Shown: positions 1 to 8,577 of the stretch, one piece after another
How the letters are laid out: every line of letters starts with the position of its first letter
Numbering within the stretch: the stretch's first letter is position 1
NCBI RefSeq assembly: GCF_011634835.1
Contig: NZ_SIRP01000001.1
Span: 1,748,780 to 1,812,779 of the forward strand
DNA: 64,000 bases
Source of the DNA: Isoptericola sp. BMS4
Lineage (GTDB): Bacteria > Actinomycetota > Actinomycetes > Actinomycetales > Cellulomonadaceae
Direction: 5' to 3'
Translations under genes and position numbers: made by a program
The notes under the pieces: model-generated
Seen by the model: only the letters and a program-made list of their open reading frames with translations
Told to the model about the DNA's origin: nothing
The model's database searches: none

Positions 1-702
1 GGCATGACGGTCATGTCCCGCTCGCGCGCGGCCTCCGCCGAGCGCACCGACGACGGCGTCGCCGTCACGCTCACCGACGGGCGCGTCGTCACCGGCTCGC
101 ACGTGCTCATCGCCGTCGGCGGCGTGCCGTCCACGGCGGGCCTGGGGCTGGAGACGGCCGGCGTCGAGGTCACCGGGTCGGGTCACATCGCCGTCGACAA
201 GGTCTCCCGCACGTCCGTGCGCGGCATCTACGCGGCCGGCGACTGCACCGGCGAGCTGCCGCTCGCGTCCGTCGCCGCCATGCAGGGCCGCATCGCGATG
301 TCGCACGCTCTCGGCGACGCCGTCGTGCCGCTGAAGCTCGGCCAGGTGGCCGCGAACATCTTCACCGCCCCCGAGATCGCGACCGTGGGGTACAGCGAGC
401 AACGCCTGCGGGACCAGGGGTCGCGCTACGTCACGACGACGCTGCCGCTCGCGCGCAACCCGCGCGCGAAGATGCTCGGCATGCGCGACGGCTTCGTCAA
501 GCTGTTCGCCCACCCCGAGGCCGGCGTGGTGCTCGGCGGCGTGGTCGTCGCGCCGCGCGCCAGCGAGATGATCTTCCCCATCACGCTCGCCGTCGCGCAC
601 CGCCTCACCGTCGACGACGTCGCCGAGGCGTTCACCGTCTACCCGTCGCTCGCGGGGTCCGTGGCCGAGGCGGCACGCGTGCTGCACCGCCAGGTGCACT
701 AG
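1..702 (+). CDS. NAD(P)H-quinone dehydrogenase / pyridine nucleotide-disulfide oxidoreductase, C-terminal part
   Basis: The frame is open to the left edge, so the true start lies outside the window and only the last ~233 codons are present. Near residue 78 the motif IYAAGDC is the second FAD-contacting motif of the glutathione-reductase-like flavoprotein family. From about residue 110 the dimerisation domain follows (PEIATVGYSE, then VVVAPRASEMI). No C-terminal His-Pro catalytic pair is seen, so this is not a lipoamide dehydrogenase; the Mycobacterium LpdA (Rv3303c)-type quinone reductase is the best fit. Such enzymes pass electrons from NAD(P)H to quinones in the cytoplasm. The N-terminal half cannot be judged here. 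Confidence 0.85.
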   Translation, partial: GMTVMSRSRAASAERTDDGVAVTLTDGRVVTGSHVLIAVGGVPSTAGLGLETAGVEVTGSGHIAVDKVSRTSVRGIYAAGDCTGELPLASVAAMQGRIAMSHALGDAVVPLKLGQVAANIFTAPEIATVGYSEQRLRDQGSRYVTTTLPLARNPRAKMLGMRDGFVKLFAHPEAGVVLGGVVVAPRASEMIFPITLAVAHRLTVDDVAEAFTVYPSLAGSVAEAARVLHRQVH

Positions 703-713
703 GCCGCTCCGGC

Positions 714-1793
714 ATGTCACGCGAACGGCGGGTGGCCGCCCACGGGGCGGTGTCCACCGCCCTTTCGCTCTACAGCGACCACGGGCTGCGCGACCTCGTG
801 GACGCCGCCGCACCGGTCGGGTCCGGCATCGGCGGGAGGACCGGACTGCTGGAGGTCGAGGGCACCCCGGTCTTCGTCAAGCAGGTGCGCCTCACCGACC
901 TCGAACGACGGCCGGAGAACGTCCGGTCCACGGCCAACCTCTTCGGGCTCCCGGACCGCTGCCACTACGGGATCGGTGCGATCGGCAGCCCCGGGTTCGG
1001 GGCCTGGCGGGAGCTGGCCGTGCACACGATGACGACGGGCTGGGTGCTCGCGGGCGAGCACGAGGGCTTCCCCCTGACGTACTACTGGCGGGTGCTGCCG
1101 GACCGGGGCGCGCCGCTGCCCGCAGAGCTCGCCGACGTGGAGCGGGCGGTCGCCGCCTGGGGAGGCGGGGCGGCCGTCCGCCGGCGGATCGAGGCCCTGC
1201 GGCAGTCGTCGGCGAGCCTCGTGCTGTTCCTCGAGCACGTCCCGTGGAACCTCCACGACTGGCTCGGCGACCAGGTCGCCGCCGGCGGCCAGGCCGCCGA
1301 GCGTGCCTGCGCCATGGTGGACGACGAGCTCCGGGCCGGCATCGCGTTCATGAACGCCCGCGGCCTGCTGCACCTGGACGCCCACTTCGAGAACGTCCTG
1401 ACCGACGGGCGACGGCTCTACGTCGCCGACTACGGCCTCGCGGTCTCGTCCCGCTTCGAGCTCGACGCGGGCGAGGCCGCGTTCGTCGCCGAGCACCGCG
1501 ACTACGACCGGGCCTACGCCGCCTCGTCCCTCGTGAGCTGGCTGGCCGTCGCCCTGTACGGGTACGGGCCGGAGGAGCGCCGGTCGTTCGTGGAGGCCTG
1601 CGCCCGCGGGGTGGTCCCGGAGGACGCCCCGGAGGCGGTCGCGGCGCTGTTCCTGCGGCACGGCCCCGCGGCGGCGGCGATGGGGGACTTCGCCCGGAGG
1701 TTCCGGCAGGAGTGCACGGGGGCGTCGTACCCGTCGGAGGCCCTCCGGAACGCGTTGGCCGAACCGCAGGACCTGGTCGGCCGTCACCGATGA
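714..1793 (+). CDS. Protein-kinase-fold (phosphotransferase-like) protein
   Basis: This 359-residue protein shows a kinase/aminoglycoside-phosphotransferase type catalytic loop near residue 222, LLHLDAHFENVL (HxDxHxxN), followed about 14 residues later by YVADYGLA, which replaces the usual DFG metal-binding segment with DYG. An N-terminal nucleotide-binding lobe is plausible: VFVKQVRL near residue 52 could hold the ATP lysine. The start lies 11 bases after the stop of the flavoprotein gene. The substrate is unknown; a small-molecule or protein target is equally possible. It interrupts an otherwise conserved actinobacterial neighbourhood and may be an accessory gene. Confidence 0.7.
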   Translation: MSRERRVAAHGAVSTALSLYSDHGLRDLVDAAAPVGSGIGGRTGLLEVEGTPVFVKQVRLTDLERRPENVRSTANLFGLPDRCHYGIGAIGSPGFGAWRELAVHTMTTGWVLAGEHEGFPLTYYWRVLPDRGAPLPAELADVERAVAAWGGGAAVRRRIEALRQSSASLVLFLEHVPWNLHDWLGDQVAAGGQAAERACAMVDDELRAGIAFMNARGLLHLDAHFENVLTDGRRLYVADYGLAVSSRFELDAGEAAFVAEHRDYDRAYAASSLVSWLAVALYGYGPEERRSFVEACARGVVPEDAPEAVAALFLRHGPAAAAMGDFARRFRQECTGASYPSEALRNALAEPQDLVGRHR

Positions 1794-1851
1794 GTTCGCA
1801 GGATCGTCGTCGTCACCCCTTCGACAACGACCGGCGAACCGAGGGAGAAGC

Positions 1852-2519
1852 ATGTCCCAGCTGCTCAGAGTCCACAACTTCAACGTCTCGAGCGACGGTT
1901 TCGGTGCGGGCGAGCACCAGAGTCTCGAGCGTCCGTTCGGCGACGCCGACCCGGGGATCATGTTTTCGTGGGCGGGCGCGACGGCGAGCTGGCCCAATCG
2001 GACCGAGCCGGGCGGCAGCCGGGGCCTCGACGACTACTTCACCAGAGACTTCCACCGGAACATCGGCGCCGAGGTCATGGGTCGCAACAAGTTCGGGCCG
2101 CAGCGGGGCCCGTGGGCCGACCACGACTGGCGCGGCTGGTGGGGCGACGAGCCGCCGTTCCACACCCCGGTGTTCGTCATGACGCACCACCCGCGCCCGT
2201 CGTTCACGTTGTCGGACACCACGTTCCACTTCGTTCGGACACCACGTTCCACTTCGTCGACGCCGACCCGGCCACCGTCCTGGAGCAGGCACGCGAGGCC
2301 GCCGGAGGGAAGGACGTCCGCCTCGGGGGCGGGGCGACCGTCGTCCGGGAGTTCCTCGACGCCGATCTCGTCGACACGCTGCACGTCGCCGTCGCCCCCG
2401 TCGAGATCGGGGCCGGCTCGCGTCTGTGGGACTCGCCCGACGAGCTGGACGACCGCTTCCACCACGACGTCGTGCCGAGTCCGAGTGGCGTCACCCATCA
2501 CGTGTTCTGGCATCGCTGA
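1852..2519 (+). pseudogene. Dihydrofolate reductase-family (RibD C-terminal domain) protein, frameshifted
   Basis: The ATG follows a GAGGGAG ribosome site. The first ~128 codons read as a DHFR-like protein (LLRVHNFNVSSDGFG, MGRNKFGPQRGPW, HTPVFVMTHHPRP, TTFHFV). The frame then shifts and the rest of the domain (GGKDVRLGGGATVVREFLDA, VAVAPVEIGAGSRLW) continues in another frame to a stop at 2519. The break coincides with a 23-bp tandem duplication at 2213-2258. Removing one copy restores a single 214-residue protein that runs straight from TTFHFV into DADP. The intact family acts as NADPH-dependent reductases of largely unknown substrate. As it stands the reading ends at 2541 with a wrong tail. 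A sequencing or assembly error is possible. Confidence 0.85.
2213..2258 (+). repeat. 23-bp perfect tandem duplication (one base differs at the joint)
   Basis: Copy 1 is 2213-2235 and copy 2 is 2236-2258; both start CGGACACCACGTTCCACTTC and differ only at the last base (T versus C). As 23 is not a multiple of three, the duplication shifts the frame of the DHFR-family gene. This looks like a slippage event or an assembly artefact. Confidence 0.95.
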
Positions 2520-2537
2520 CCCGTTCCGTGACCGGAC

Positions 2538-3065
2538 CTAGTCTGGCGACGGGCCCAGCAGGCCGAGCAGCGCCGGCAGGGCGTCGGCGAACGCGGGCAT
2601 CAGCGGCAGCCGGTCGAGCTCGTCCACGCCGACCCACCGCACCTCGAGGCTCTCGGGGTCGGCCGCCGTCGGCTCGACCCGGGCGCCGGGCATGACGTCG
2701 GCCACGACGGTCGTGTAGGCCCACGGGCCGTGGTCCAGCACGTGCGTGCCCACCACGTGCACGTGCTCCGGCCGGATCGCCGCCTCCTCGAGCGACTCGC
2801 GCAGCGCGCCGTCCACGGCGGACTCATCGGGGGCCAGTGCCCCGCCCGGCACCCCCCAGGTGCCGCCCTCGTGCGACCACAGCGCCCGGTGCTGCAGCAC
2901 CACGTCGGTCACCGGCCCCGGCCGGCCGGCCGCGGGAGCGGCGCGCCGCGCCAGCAGCAGCCCCGCCGCGCCGTACAGCCCCCAGTGCCGGTGGTCGCCG
3001 CACGTCACCCACCCGTCCCCGGCGTGACGGTGCAGGGTCGTGGGCGGGGACGGTGGGCTCGGCAC
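2538..3065 (-). CDS. Nudix hydrolase
   Basis: This 175-residue protein carries a Nudix box at about residues 75-97: GGALAPDESAVDGALRES then LEEAAI, giving the G-x5-E-x7-RE-x2-EE core. Nudix enzymes cleave nucleoside diphosphates linked to another group; the substrate cannot be read from sequence. The N-terminal WVTCGDHRHWGLYGAAGLLL segment is the usual opening strand of actinobacterial MutT-like proteins. The GTG start at 3065 is supported by a -10 box TAGCCT at 3077-3072, six bases upstream, which predicts a leaderless mRNA. It runs convergent with the broken DHFR gene. Confidence 0.85.
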   Translation of the reverse strand: MPSPPSPPTTLHRHAGDGWVTCGDHRHWGLYGAAGLLLARRAAPAAGRPGPVTDVVLQHRALWSHEGGTWGVPGGALAPDESAVDGALRESLEEAAIRPEHVHVVGTHVLDHGPWAYTTVVADVMPGARVEPTAADPESLEVRWVGVDELDRLPLMPAFADALPALLGLLGPSPD

Positions 3066-3186
3066 GCCGCCAGGCTACCGGGGGACGGGGGATACCTCAG
3101 TCGGTGCCCGTTGCCGACAGAGGCTGCGGTTCCGCTACGGGCGAGTGCCTCGTTCCTCGGCCCTCACCCTGCGCTGCACCTCCGCC

Positions 3187-4977
3187 TCAGTCGGTGGTGA
3201 TGTCGCAGATCGACTGGCCCGCCGTCACGCCCGCACCGGGCTCCAGCGCGAGCGACCGGATCGTGCCCGAGCGGTGCGCCAGCAGCGGCTGCTCCATCTT
3301 CATCGCCTCCAGCACGACGACGAGGTCCCCCTCGGCGACCGTGTCGCCCTCGGACACCGCGACCTTGACGATCGTGCCCTGCATGGGGGAGGCGAGCGTG
3401 TCGCCGCCCGCCCCGCCGGCGGCCCGAGAGCCACCGTTGCGACGCGCCGGGCGCCGGGCGGCGTTCGCGCGGCGGGCGCGGCCCGCCGCGACCCCCAGGC
3501 CGGCGGGCAGCACGACCTCCAGCCGGCGGCCGCCCACCTCCACGACCACCCGCTCGGCCTCCTCGGGCTCCTCGGCCTCGGGAGCCGGCGCCGGCACGGC
3601 GGGGGCGAGCCCGGCCACCGTGTCGGCGAAGTCGGTCTCGATCCAGCGCGTGTGCACGCGGAACGGCTCGTCGCCGGCGGGGACGAAGTCCGGGGCGTCC
3701 AGCACCGCGCGGTGGAACGGCACGACCGTCGGCATGCCCGCGATCTCGAGCTCGTCCAGCGCGCGGCGCGCACGCTGGGCCGCCTGCTCGCGGGACGCGC
3801 CCGTGACGATCAGCTTCGCGATCATCGAGTCGAAGGCCCCCGAGATCGTGTCGCCCTCGACCACGCCCGTGTCGACGCGCACGCCCGGCCCCGACGGCCA
3901 GCGCAGCGTGCTCACGGTCCCGGGGGAGGGCAGGAACCCGGCCGCCGGGTCCTCGCCGTTGATCCGGAACTCGAACGAGTGCCCGCGCACGGTCGTGGCG
4001 TCGTAGCCGAGCTCCTCGCCCGCGGCGATGCGCAGCTGCTCGCGCACCAGGTCGATGCCCGTCACCTCCTCGGTGACCGGGTGCTCCACCTGCAGGCGGG
4101 TGTTCACCTCGAGGAACGACAGCGTGCCGTCCAGGCCGACGAGGAACTCGCACGTGCCCGCACCCACGTAGCCCGCCTCGCGGAAGATCGCCTTCGACGC
4201 CCGGTCGAGCTCGGCCTCCTGCGCCGCGGTGAGGAACGGCGCCGGCGCCTCCTCGACGAGCTTCTGGTGGCGGCGCTGCAGCGAGCAGTCGCGGGTGGAG
4301 ACCACCACGACGTTGCCGTGCGTGTCCGCGAGGCACTGCGTCTCCACGTGCCGCGGCCGGTCGAGGTACCGCTCCACGAAGCACTCGCCCCGCCCGAAGG
4401 CCGCCGTGGCCTCCCGGACCGCGGACTCGTACAGCTCGTCGATCTCCTCGTCCGTGCGGGCGACCTTGAGGCCGCGCCCGCCGCCGCCGAACGCCGCCTT
4501 GATCGCCACCGGCAGGCCGTGCTCCGCGGCGAACGCGTGCACCTCGTCGGCGCCGGCCACCGGGTCGGCCGTGCCGGGGACCAGCGGGGCGCCGGCGGCC
4601 TGGGCGATGTGCCGGGCGCTGACCTTGTCGCCCAGCGACTCGATCGCGGCGGGCGGGGGGCCGATCCACGTGAGCCCGGCGTCGAGGACGGCCTGGGCGA
4701 ACCGGGCGTCCTCGGAGAGGAACCCGTAGCCCGGGTGCACGGCGTCGGCGCCGGAGCGGCGCGCGACGTCGAGCAGCTTGTCGGCGTCGAGGTACGTCTC
4801 GGCGGCGCGCTGACCGTTCAGCGCGAACGCCTCGTCGGCGAGCCGCACGTGCATCGAGTCCCGGTCGGGGTCGGCGTACACGGCGACGGACGCGAGACCG
4901 GCGTCGGTGCACGCGCGCGCGACACGGACGGCGATCTCACCGCGGTTGGCGATGAGGACCTTGCTGATGGTGGGCAC
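3187..4977 (-). CDS. accA3: Acetyl/propionyl-CoA carboxylase alpha chain (biotin carboxylase + biotin carrier)
   Basis: This 596-residue protein joins a biotin carboxylase part (residues 1 to ~450; [15 protein letters not shown] at the start, the ATP-grasp loop [10 protein letters not shown] near 160, ATP-grasp end [16 protein letters not shown] near 290) to a C-terminal biotinyl domain with the biotinylation motif [10 protein letters not shown] near residue 564. It carboxylates its own biotin with bicarbonate and ATP and hands it to a beta chain such as the one encoded at 11262-12893, supplying malonyl- and methylmalonyl-CoA for lipid synthesis. The linker (~450-520) is rich in Ala/Pro/Glu. 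The GTG start has a possible -10 TACCGT at 4988-4983. BirA at 13024 should biotinylate it. Confidence 0.96.
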   Translation of the reverse strand: MPTISKVLIANRGEIAVRVARACTDAGLASVAVYADPDRDSMHVRLADEAFALNGQRAAETYLDADKLLDVARRSGADAVHPGYGFLSEDARFAQAVLDAGLTWIGPPPAAIESLGDKVSARHIAQAAGAPLVPGTADPVAGADEVHAFAAEHGLPVAIKAAFGGGGRGLKVARTDEEIDELYESAVREATAAFGRGECFVERYLDRPRHVETQCLADTHGNVVVVSTRDCSLQRRHQKLVEEAPAPFLTAAQEAELDRASKAIFREAGYVGAGTCEFLVGLDGTLSFLEVNTRLQVEHPVTEEVTGIDLVREQLRIAAGEELGYDATTVRGHSFEFRINGEDPAAGFLPSPGTVSTLRWPSGPGVRVDTGVVEGDTISGAFDSMIAKLIVTGASREQAAQRARRALDELEIAGMPTVVPFHRAVLDAPDFVPAGDEPFRVHTRWIETDFADTVAGLAPAVPAPAPEAEEPEEAERVVVEVGGRRLEVVLPAGLGVAAGRARRANAARRPARRNGGSRAAGGAGGDTLASPMQGTIVKVAVSEGDTVAEGDLVVVLEAMKMEQPLLAHRSGTIRSLALEPGAGVTAGQSICDITTD

Positions 4978-5156
4978 GGCTCACGGTAACGCGGGTGCCC
5001 CCGTGCTCAGGCACTCGCCGCGGCGCCCGCGGAGAAGTCTGTGCCGGGTACCAACCCGGATCGCGGCCGTTTGGAGGGATTCGACATTGTTTCGTCCCGT
5101 GGGCGCGGTCCGGGTGCCGGTCGGTTGGTGGAATCGGCAGTGCGCGGCCGCCCCGC

Positions 5157-5807
5157 TCAGCGTGCGCGCAGAGCGCTCCACCGCACGTCGAGCTCGCCGA
5201 GCAGCTCGCGCAGCAGGGGCAGGCTCACCCCCACGACGCCGTGGTGGTCGCCCTCGATCCGCTCGACGTACGGGCCGCCCAGGCCGTCGATCGTGAACGC
5301 GCCCGCGACGTGCAGCGGCTCGCCGGTCGCCACGTACGCGTCGATCTCGTCGTCGTCGACGTCGCCGAAGTGCACGGTCGTGGAGCTCGTGGCCCCGAGG
5401 GTCGCGCCCGTGCCGCCGTCGCCGGGCTCGCGCGCGTCCACGACCCAGTGCCCGGAGTGCAGGACGCCGGAGCGGCCGCGCATCGACCGCCAGCGGGCGC
5501 GCGCCTCGTCGGCGTCGGCGGGCTTGCCCACGACCTCGCCGTCCAGCTCCAGCATGGAGTCGCAGCCGAGGACGAGCGCGGAGGAGTCCTCGTCACCGTC
5601 CTCGAGCCGGCGCGCCACCGCCTCGGCCTTGGCCTGGGCGAGCACCAGGACGGCGTCGGCCGGGTCCAGCCCGCCGAACCGCTCGCGCGCCCCGGTGAGC
5701 ACCGCCGGCTCGTCGACGTCGGACACGACGACGGTGGGTTCGACGCCGGCCGAACGCAGCGTGGCCAGGCGGGCGGGGGACTTCGAGGCGAGGACGAGGT
5801 GCGTCAC
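5157..5807 (-). CDS. maf: Maf family nucleoside triphosphate pyrophosphatase
   Basis: This 216-residue protein opens with LVLASKSPARLATLRSAG, the Maf signature, and has DEP near residue 32, the KAEAVARR segment near 70 and the LGCDSML motif near 80. Maf proteins hydrolyse non-canonical or modified NTPs to monophosphates plus pyrophosphate and protect the nucleotide pool. The GTG at 5807 is preceded after seven bases by the -10 box TAGGGT (5820-5815), so it is probably leaderless. Maf beside acyl-CoA carboxylase genes is the known actinobacterial order. The 179 bases between maf and the alpha-chain start (4978-5156) hold no other gene that I can support. Confidence 0.95.
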   Translation of the reverse strand: MTHLVLASKSPARLATLRSAGVEPTVVVSDVDEPAVLTGARERFGGLDPADAVLVLAQAKAEAVARRLEDGDEDSSALVLGCDSMLELDGEVVGKPADADEARARWRSMRGRSGVLHSGHWVVDAREPGDGGTGATLGATSSTTVHFGDVDDDEIDAYVATGEPLHVAGAFTIDGLGGPYVERIEGDHHGVVGVSLPLLRELLGELDVRWSALRAR

Positions 5808-5837
5808 GCGCAGGACCCTACCGGGCCCGCGGCGGGG

Positions 5838-6758
5838 CTAGGCGAGGAGGACGGCCGCCACCAGCAGCACGACCGGCGAGGCGAGGGTCGTGACGAGGAT
5901 GGTGTCGCGAGCGAGCAGCTCGGCGGTACGGAAGCGGGCGGCGTAGTTGTACACGTTCTGCGCCGTCGGCAGCGCGGCCAGGGTGACCGCGGTGACCACG
6001 CCCGCGTCGTCGAGGCCCGCGGCGTACCGGGCGAGCACGTAGGCGAGGGCCGGCATCACCACCGCCTTGAGGCCGGCGGCGACGAGCGCGGGCGCGCGGC
6101 TCTCGCCTCGGGCGAGCGGCCGCGAGCCGTGCAGCGACATGCCGAACGCGAGCAGGATCATCGGGATCGCCGCGCCGCCGAGGATCTCCAGCGGTGCCAT
6201 CACCACGTCCGGCGGCGACCAGCCCGCCGCCGACACGAGCGCGCCAGCGAGCGACCCGAGGATGATCGGGTTGCGCACCGGCTGGGCGAGCACGAACCGC
6301 ACGGACACGTGCCCGGACGTCTGCGCGTCGAGCACCAGCAGCGTCACGGGGGCCAGCACCAGCAGCTGCAGCAGGATCACCGGTACCACGGCGGTCGGGT
6401 CGTCCAGGACGTACACCGCCACGGGCAGGCCGATGTTGTTGGCGTTGACGTACCCGGCGCCGACCGCGCCGACGGTCGCCTCCGCGGCCGGGCGGTGCAG
6501 CCACAGCAGGTTGAGCACGACGAACAGGGCTGCGGTCGTGACCGCGGCCACGGCCTGCACCAGCAGCGGCGCGTGGAACAGGGCGCCGACGTCCGCCCGT
6601 GCGATGACGGTGAACAGCAGCGCCGGGCTGGCGACGAAGAACCCGATCCGGTTGAGCACCGTCCGGGCGTCGGGCCCGCCGAGCCGCAGCCGCGCCGCGA
6701 GGTAGCCGGCGGCGATGACGACGCCGATGATCGCGAAGCCGGTGAAGATCCCTTGCAT
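5838..6758 (-). CDS. AEC (auxin efflux carrier) family transporter
   Basis: This 306-residue membrane protein has about ten hydrophobic segments with the short loops typical of AEC/BASS-fold carriers, including GFAIIGVVIAAGYLAARL at the N-terminus and the conserved N-rich crossover segment VNANNIGLPVAVYVLDDP near residue 106. Bacterial AEC proteins export or import small organic acids such as malate; the substrate is not predictable here. It starts nine bases after the stop of the DUF885 gene and probably shares its mRNA. Confidence 0.88.
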   Translation of the reverse strand: MQGIFTGFAIIGVVIAAGYLAARLRLGGPDARTVLNRIGFFVASPALLFTVIARADVGALFHAPLLVQAVAAVTTAALFVVLNLLWLHRPAAEATVGAVGAGYVNANNIGLPVAVYVLDDPTAVVPVILLQLLVLAPVTLLVLDAQTSGHVSVRFVLAQPVRNPIILGSLAGALVSAAGWSPPDVVMAPLEILGGAAIPMILLAFGMSLHGSRPLARGESRAPALVAAGLKAVVMPALAYVLARYAAGLDDAGVVTAVTLAALPTAQNVYNYAARFRTAELLARDTILVTTLASPVVLLVAAVLLA

Positions 6759-6767
6759 GCGGGACGG

Positions 6768-8507
6768 TCAGCGCAGCGCGTCGCGCAGCACGTCGAGCCC
6801 CACCGACCCGAGCGACAGGGCGCGTGCGTGGAAGCCGCGCAGGTCGAACTCCTCGCCCCGCGCGGCCGCGGCGGCCCGGGCGTCGTCGCGCGCCTGCTCC
6901 CACAGCCGCTGGCCCACCTTGTACGACGGCGCCTGGCCAGGCCACCCGAGATACCGGTTGAGCTCGAACCGCACGAACGACTCCGGCATGTTAACGTTCG
7001 CCAGCAGGAACGGCCACGCCTTCTCGGCGTCCCAGGTGCCGCCGCCCCACCGCTCGGGGGCGCGCTTGCCCAGGTGGACGCCGATGTCGAGGACGACGCG
7101 CGCGGCACGCATGCGCTGCGCGTCGAGCATCCCGAACCGGTCGCCCGGGTCGTCGAGGTGGCCGAGGTCGGCCATGAGCCGCTCCGCGTACAGGGCCCAG
7201 CCCTCGCCGTGGCCGGAGACCCAGCATCCCAGCCGCCGCCACGAGTTGAGGGTGTCGCGGGCCTCGACGGCGGCCGCGCACTGCAGGTGGTGGCCCGGCA
7301 CGCCCTCGTGGTAGACCGTCGTCTTCTCCCGCCAGGTGTTGAACTCGGTGACGTCGGCGGGCACGGACCACCACATGCGCCCGGGCCGGGAGAAGTCGTC
7401 GCTCGGCGGGGTGTAGTAGATGCCACCCGTCTGCGTCGGGGCGATACGGCACTCGATGGTGCGGACCGGCTCGGAGATGTCGAAGTGGGTGCCCGCGAGG
7501 TCCTCGATCGCCGCGTCCGCGGTGGCCTGCATCCAGCGCCGCAGCGCGTCCGTGCCGTGCAGGGTGCGCTCCGGGTCGGCGTCGAGCGCGGCGACGGCGT
7601 CCGCGACGGAGGCGCCGGGCCCCGCGATCTTCCGGGCCACGGCCTCCTGCTCGGCGACGATGCGGGCGAGCTCGTCGAGCCCCCACTCGTACGTCTCGTC
7701 GAGGTCCACCTCGGCCCCGAGGAACTCGCGGGAGAACAGCCCGTAGCGGTCGCGCCCGACGGCGTCGCGCTCCGGCGCCCGTGGCGCCAGCTCGCGCTCC
7801 AGGTGGTCCGCGAGCCGCGCGTACGCCGACCGGGCGGCGGCCGCGCCGCGCTCCAGCTCGGCACGCACCAGGCTGCAGGCCGACGACTCGTCGAGCACCG
7901 CGTCCACCTCCGGGCCGCGCACCAGCGTGTCGAAGAACGACTCGCCGTCGAAGCCGGCGAGCTCGCGCGCCTGGGTGATCCCCTCGCGCACCTGTCGGAC
8001 CGCCGCCACCCGGCCGCGGCGGGCCGCCTCGGTGAGGGACGCGACGTAGCCCTCGACGGCCTCCGGGATCCCCGTCAGCCGGGAGGCGACGTTCTCCCAC
8101 GCCTCGGTCGTGCCGGTCGGCATGAGGTCGAAGACGTCGCGCAGCTGCTGCACCGGCGACTCGATGTTGTTGAGGCTGGCCAGCGGCTCGCCCGAGTCGT
8201 GCAGCTCCAGCGCCAGCCCGACCCGCTCGCGCATCGCCGCGAGCGTGACGCGGTCGACGGCGTCCGCCGGCCCGCCCTGCTCGCGCTCCGCGGCGTCGAG
8301 CTCGCGCAGGATGGCCTGGTCGGCCGCCGCGCGCTCCTCGTGGCCCGCGGGGGACAGGTCCGGCATCCGGTGGTCGTGGCCGGGCACGCCCACCGCCGTC
8401 GCGAAGATCGGGTCGAGCTCGGCGGAACGGGCCACGTACGCGTCGGCGACGGCGTCGATCCGGGTGGGGGTGCGGGGTGAGTGCGGGTGCGGGGTGCTGG
8501 AGGTCAC
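6768..8507 (-). CDS. DUF885 family metallopeptidase-like protein
   Basis: This 579-residue cytoplasmic protein has the DUF885 signature VYHEGVPGHHLQ (an HExxxGHH zinc-type site) around residue 400, and GGIYYTPP upstream of it. The family resembles M3/M32 thermolysin-like peptidases and is annotated as putative carboxypeptidase; activity here is inferred. The frame is open further upstream, but the GTG at 8507 is chosen because a -10 box TAGGCT lies seven bases before it (8520-8515). That predicts a leaderless transcript diverging from the glycerate kinase promoter. The AEC transporter gene follows directly. Confidence 0.85.
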   Translation of the reverse strand: MTSSTPHPHSPRTPTRIDAVADAYVARSAELDPIFATAVGVPGHDHRMPDLSPAGHEERAAADQAILRELDAAEREQGGPADAVDRVTLAAMRERVGLALELHDSGEPLASLNNIESPVQQLRDVFDLMPTGTTEAWENVASRLTGIPEAVEGYVASLTEAARRGRVAAVRQVREGITQARELAGFDGESFFDTLVRGPEVDAVLDESSACSLVRAELERGAAAARSAYARLADHLERELAPRAPERDAVGRDRYGLFSREFLGAEVDLDETYEWGLDELARIVAEQEAVARKIAGPGASVADAVAALDADPERTLHGTDALRRWMQATADAAIEDLAGTHFDISEPVRTIECRIAPTQTGGIYYTPPSDDFSRPGRMWWSVPADVTEFNTWREKTTVYHEGVPGHHLQCAAAVEARDTLNSWRRLGCWVSGHGEGWALYAERLMADLGHLDDPGDRFGMLDAQRMRAARVVLDIGVHLGKRAPERWGGGTWDAEKAWPFLLANVNMPESFVRFELNRYLGWPGQAPSYKVGQRLWEQARDDARAAAAARGEEFDLRGFHARALSLGSVGLDVLRDALR

Positions 8508-8563
8508 AGGCCGCAGCCTATGACCTGCCGTGGACACCACGGCGCAGTCGCGGCGCGAGCCGG

Positions 8564-8569
8564 TAGCGT
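8564..8569 (+). promoter_or_regulatory. -10 box of the leaderless glycerate kinase promoter
   Basis: TAGCGT sits eight bases before the GTG at 8578, the same geometry as at many genes in this window. With the opposite-strand box at 8515-8520 it forms a compact divergent promoter for glycerate kinase and the DUF885 gene. Confidence 0.55.
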
Positions 8570-8577
8570 TCCGGACC

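Noticed and set aside
3091..3200. Repeated CCTCAGTCGGTG (near 3095 and 3186) as a regulatory direct repeat
   Set aside because: One copy overlaps the 3' end of the carboxylase alpha chain; two short copies give no usable evidence.
4995..8480. A 1161-codon open frame on the + strand
   Set aside because: It is a shadow of the maf, AEC and DUF885 genes on the other strand; its translation is Arg/Ala/Gly/His-rich without motifs, as expected for GC-rich antisense frames.
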